Assembly: GCA_006352455.1 (NCBI GenBank)
Contig: VANL01000092.1
Location: 1-64,000 of the forward strand
Length of the DNA: 64,000 bases
Source of the DNA: Brachionus sp. 'Tiscar'
Lineage: Eukaryota; Rotifera; Eurotatoria; Ploima; Brachionidae
Direction: 5' to 3'
A program made the position numbers and the translations under genes. Numbering within the stretch: position 1 is the first letter of the stretch; each line of letters starts with the position of its first letter. This document shows, in pieces, positions 60,946 to 64,000 of the stretch. The notes below the pieces were generated by a model that was not told where the DNA came from, made no database searches, and saw only the letters and a program-made list of their open reading frames with translations.

Positions 60946-62030
60946 CCGTTAATCGGAAAAAAAAGATTTTTATGCTTTAATAAAAAAAAATATGCGATAA
61001 AGATAAGAAAAAATAATCTTAACTTTTTATTCATTGTGCTATGGTTTAATTTTTTATGCTATGTTATTTTGTTCTATGCATCAAAACTCCTCGTCCAAGC
61101 TAAATTTAAAAATTATCAAATTTCTTCATTTTCATATTATTAAATTTTTTTGTATGAAATTTAAAAAATTTTATAAAATAATATTTTAATTTTTTAAAAT
61201 TATTAAGTTAGCAAAACGCAAATTATCTAAATAAATGAGAGTTTAAAAATGCAAATTTTTAAAATTTTGGTTTTTAATTTTGTTTCGAAATTTTCTTTTT
61301 TTTGAAGAATTCATTAAATAATAGAAAATTATTAAATTGCCAACCTTATGGGACAGTTATTTTCAAGGGGATATAATAAAAAAAATTTTCTTGAGACTAT
61401 TTAAACATATCAAATCAAGTCTGATACTAAATTTGGCAAGCGATTTCTTGTCAAACTCTTTCTAGTGTTTGTTTATAGCGAAATGTTGGTTAAGGTGAAT
61501 TATATTAAGCAATATTTTTTAATTTATAAAAAAAATTTCTACGTTTTAGATTCTTTAATTTATTTTTCTTTATCAAATAAGTCAATCTAAAATTGAAAAA
61601 TAGCAAGCTATTTAAAAAAATACCAATTTTTTTTTCAAAGCCAACAGATGAGAAAAATTAACTTTTTCTTCTTTTATTGTCAAAAAAAAATGATCAACAG
61701 TAGGTCTTAAATAAAAAGTTTATTTAATGAAAATTTTTTATCGCTAATTTATAACAAAAATAATCTAAGCGTAAATCAAAAGCCAGTCTTTAAAAAAATG
61801 AATTCTCTATTAATATTTTTGTCCAAGAGACAAATTGAATACATCATGTCTAGCTAGAGTCTGAGCATAAATTAAAATTAATCATATATGCGCTTACTTT
61901 TTCACATTACATTTTATGCATTCAAATCCTCCATATTAATTAACATTTTACTTAATTAGACTCAATTATTTTTCAATCCAGATAGTATTAAGTGAAAGCT
62001 CACAAATCAAGCGAGTCACCAAAAGACATA
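60946..62030. other. Intergenic DNA upstream of Polycomb/CBX
   Basis: About 1.1 kb, AT-rich. It must contain the CBX promoter, but no motif stands out. Confidence 0.5.
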
Positions 62031-62949
62031 ATGTCAAATAAAAACGATGATATTTACATAGCTGAAAAGATCCTCAATCACAAGAAGTCTCGAGTAAGTC
62101 TTAAAATCAAGTGAATCGGGCAGTTATCATTATTGAACTCTGATTTTTAGGGCAAACGGCGTTATTTAATCAAATGGAAAGACTGGGACGAAAGCTACAA
62201 CACATGGGAGCCAGAGAGAAACATTCTTGATCGGCAACTGATAGATAACTACTTTGAAACGTAGTTTTTTTTTTAAATAATTGAATAAATTTTTTATTTT
62301 TCAAATTTATTTATTTAGATTGAAGAGCAAAAAAAAACCCATTAAGAAAAAAGAGAGTGAAATTAGTGTTAGCGAAGAGAAAGCAGAGACAAAGCCACAG
62401 ACTGATACCGAAAGTGAGATTAGGCTAGCTAAACGGGAGGCCGAAGGCCTTCGTCCCATTAAAACCGATTCAAAAATACTTGCCAACAGTATGAAGCGTG
62501 TATCATCGACAAATTCACTTTCATCCGAGTCCTCCATTTATTCGCTTACTAGATCGCATCGACGTCGAAAGGTGTCTTCCTCGGCGTCTTCGAACAGCTC
62601 AAGCAGAAAGAGAGCACTGAGAAAAATTCGAGTTAGAATATCTAGTGACAGTGATCGTAGCTCGCATCAACAGGTGCAAGATGCCAGCACTGATTTTGAA
62701 TCAGACTGTGATGAGAAAAAAATAATTAAAAGCCTAAAGCGTAATAAAATTTCCGATTTGACTGACGAAGAACAAGGAAAAAATAATAGCCAAACTCATA
62801 AAGATTCGGATACGGACAGTTTCAACACTTTCTTTACCACCCATACCACCGATGATGTGGTAATCACTGACATAACTAGCGGCGTTGTCACTGTTACAAT
62901 CAAAGAGTGCATTTCACCTGATGGATTTTTTAAACAACGTGACACTTAA
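62031..62949 (+). CDS. Polycomb/CBX chromodomain protein (PRC1)
   Basis: Three exons: 62031-62093, 62151-62260, 62319-62949; 804 nt, 267 aa, in phase. The N-terminal chromodomain (about 8-58) has the aromatic cage residues and Polycomb-type sequence: IYIAEKIL, RRYLIKWKDWDESYNTWEPE and NILDRQLIDNY. The C-terminus carries a Pc-box (about 238-262: VVITDITSGVVTVTIKE then GFF), which separates Polycomb/CBX2-4-6-7-8 from HP1, whose C-terminus is a chromoshadow domain. The middle is Ser/Lys-rich and disordered. Expected role: read H3K27me3 and bind RING1 in PRC1 for gene silencing. The two short introns (57 and 58 nt) both end in TAG. Confidence 0.94.
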
Positions 62950-63836
62950 GTCTATAAAATTTTATTTTCAAATAGACAATCTTTAGTATTCTGACATAAA
63001 ATTTTATTTATTTTTTGTCGATCACCATTTGAAAGTATTTTAATGTTTTTTTTTTTTTTCTAATGAAAATGGTTACACTCTAAAGCCGAATTTTTTTTTA
63101 TTTGTTAAATTATACGAAAAAAATTATAAATAGTGTTAATATTTTAAATATTAAAGTGTAAATAAAAAACTAGTCCAAAATAAATATCAAGCTTTTTTTG
63201 TTCCTAAATTATTTTCAACTAAAATAAATGAAAGTAAATATACAGTGGTGCCTCATCATATGGTGCCTGGGCTTCTATTAACTGTTAAGTTAAACTACCT
63301 GGTACAAAAATCTAATAAAAAAAGGATATATTAAAAGATCATGGTATATACCTTTACAGAATAATTAATTAATTACTAAAAACTTTAAATTTTGTTTTGA
63401 TAAATTAATAATTAACAGAAGCATGCTAAAAGCTAACATAAAAATTTTAGATGATTTTTCCTTAAATTATTAGTAAAATAACAGAGTTTTTTTATTTTTT
63501 AGCTTCATTCCATAGACGTCAAGCTTACGATAAATATTAATTAATTTTATCTTGAAAGCCATTATATTTTAGAATTATTTAAAACTAAATAATTTGCTTA
63601 ACATTGAAAAAATTTCATTTTTCACTCATATATGAGTGAATGAGAAAATATGCCGGAAATGTTATGCGTCCATGAAAAAGATAAAAGGTTTTTATTATCC
63701 AAATGGCTGTACAAAAAAAATTGAGTTTAGTATTTTTTATTTTGATATTTTTTTTAATCTGAAGGAGCCTTAGCTCGGTACAGATATACAAATAAATAAA
63801 AATAATAATCAAGCTTATCTGTTAAAAAAAATAATA
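62950..63836. other. CBX 3' flank with repeat ends
   Basis: Contains a pogo/Tigger-like terminus TACAGTGGTGCCTC at 63241-63254 with no visible partner, a 20-nt perfect palindrome at 63621-63640, and a LINE-like 3' tail at about 63752-63800 (TCTGAAGGAGCC, GGTACAGATATACAAATAAA) comparable to the tail at 2922-2955. Confidence 0.4.
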
Positions 63837-64000
63837 ATGCCAAACAACGCTCCGACTAGCTCAAGTGATATAGTTGAGTGGTGTTAGCTATTTAAAGATA
63901 TACCTGAAAATGAAAATCAAGTTTTAGTTGTCAATTACGAATATGAGTCCATAGAAGCTCAACAAATAAGAATATTTCTTACAACCAAACGGTTGATCAA
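63837..64000 (+). pseudogene. Partial open frame with an in-frame TAG at the window edge
   Basis: From ATG 63837 the frame reads 16 codons, hits TAG at 63885-63887, then continues open to the end of the window (LFKDIPENENQVLVVNYEYE). Composition on both sides of the stop is coding-like. It may be a pseudogene, a retroelement gag piece, or a gene whose real start or intron was missed. The sequence ends too soon to tell. Confidence 0.3.

Overview
This window is nuclear DNA from a small-genome bilaterian invertebrate. It is very AT-rich, has no bacterial-style operons, and holds animal-specific genes: CELF, Polycomb/CBX, STRA6-like, RILP-like and cathepsin D. Most introns are only about 44 to 66 nt and the intergenic DNA is AT-rich. 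A rotifer such as Brachionus would fit, but that is inference from composition and gene structure. No species marker such as rRNA or mitochondrial DNA is present.

Layout, left to right. The window opens with the last two exons of an unrecognised + strand gene (1-251), then two decayed non-LTR retrotransposon pieces in opposite orientation (about 660-2950). Three minus-strand genes follow: SUPT20H, a SAGA subunit (10125-3611, six exons); POLDIP3/SKAR (13617-12541, one exon); and a RASGEF1-family exchange factor (17630-15644, twelve exons). FAF1 (18608-20749, one exon) is divergent from RASGEF1. Next on the minus strand are a cathepsin D-like aspartic protease (24383-22780, nine exons) and a CELF/Bruno-like RNA-binding protein (30265-25825, four exons). 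On the + strand come SDE2 (33014-33787) and EEF1AKMT1 (33949-34807) as a tight head-to-tail pair, then a RILP-like protein (39418-42377) and a BAR-like coiled-coil protein (43454-44832). After a 5.3 kb repeat-rich gap come a large intronless STRA6-like membrane protein (50190-53600), an unrecognised gene with two homologous alternative last exons (53977-55548), a convergent RDH11-14-type retinol dehydrogenase (56906-55608), and a Polycomb/CBX gene (62031-62949).

Most spliced models close in phase and give proteins near their family length: 472 aa for RASGEF1, 392 aa for cathepsin D, 328 aa for RDH. This supports the exon calls. Functions are mostly housekeeping: transcription and chromatin (SUPT20H, CBX), RNA processing and translation (POLDIP3, CELF, SDE2, EEF1AKMT1), proteostasis (FAF1, cathepsin D) and membrane signalling (RASGEF1, RILPL). 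The one pairing that hints at a shared pathway is the STRA6-like retinoid transporter about 2 kb from a retinol dehydrogenase homologue.

Repeats: five copies of a roughly 200-234 bp TTAA-flanked MITE, a long-TIR foldback family with a perfect 9-bp target duplication in its best copy, a 139-bp hAT-type MITE with an 8-bp duplication, a Penelope-like endonuclease relic with a hammerhead-like motif, and an isolated 52-bp perfect inverted repeat. The most notable signals are the 3' splice sites (31 AAG, 18 TAG and 1 CAG among 50 inferred introns), the duplicated alternative terminal exons, and the RDH homologue with Met in place of the catalytic-tetrad Asn.
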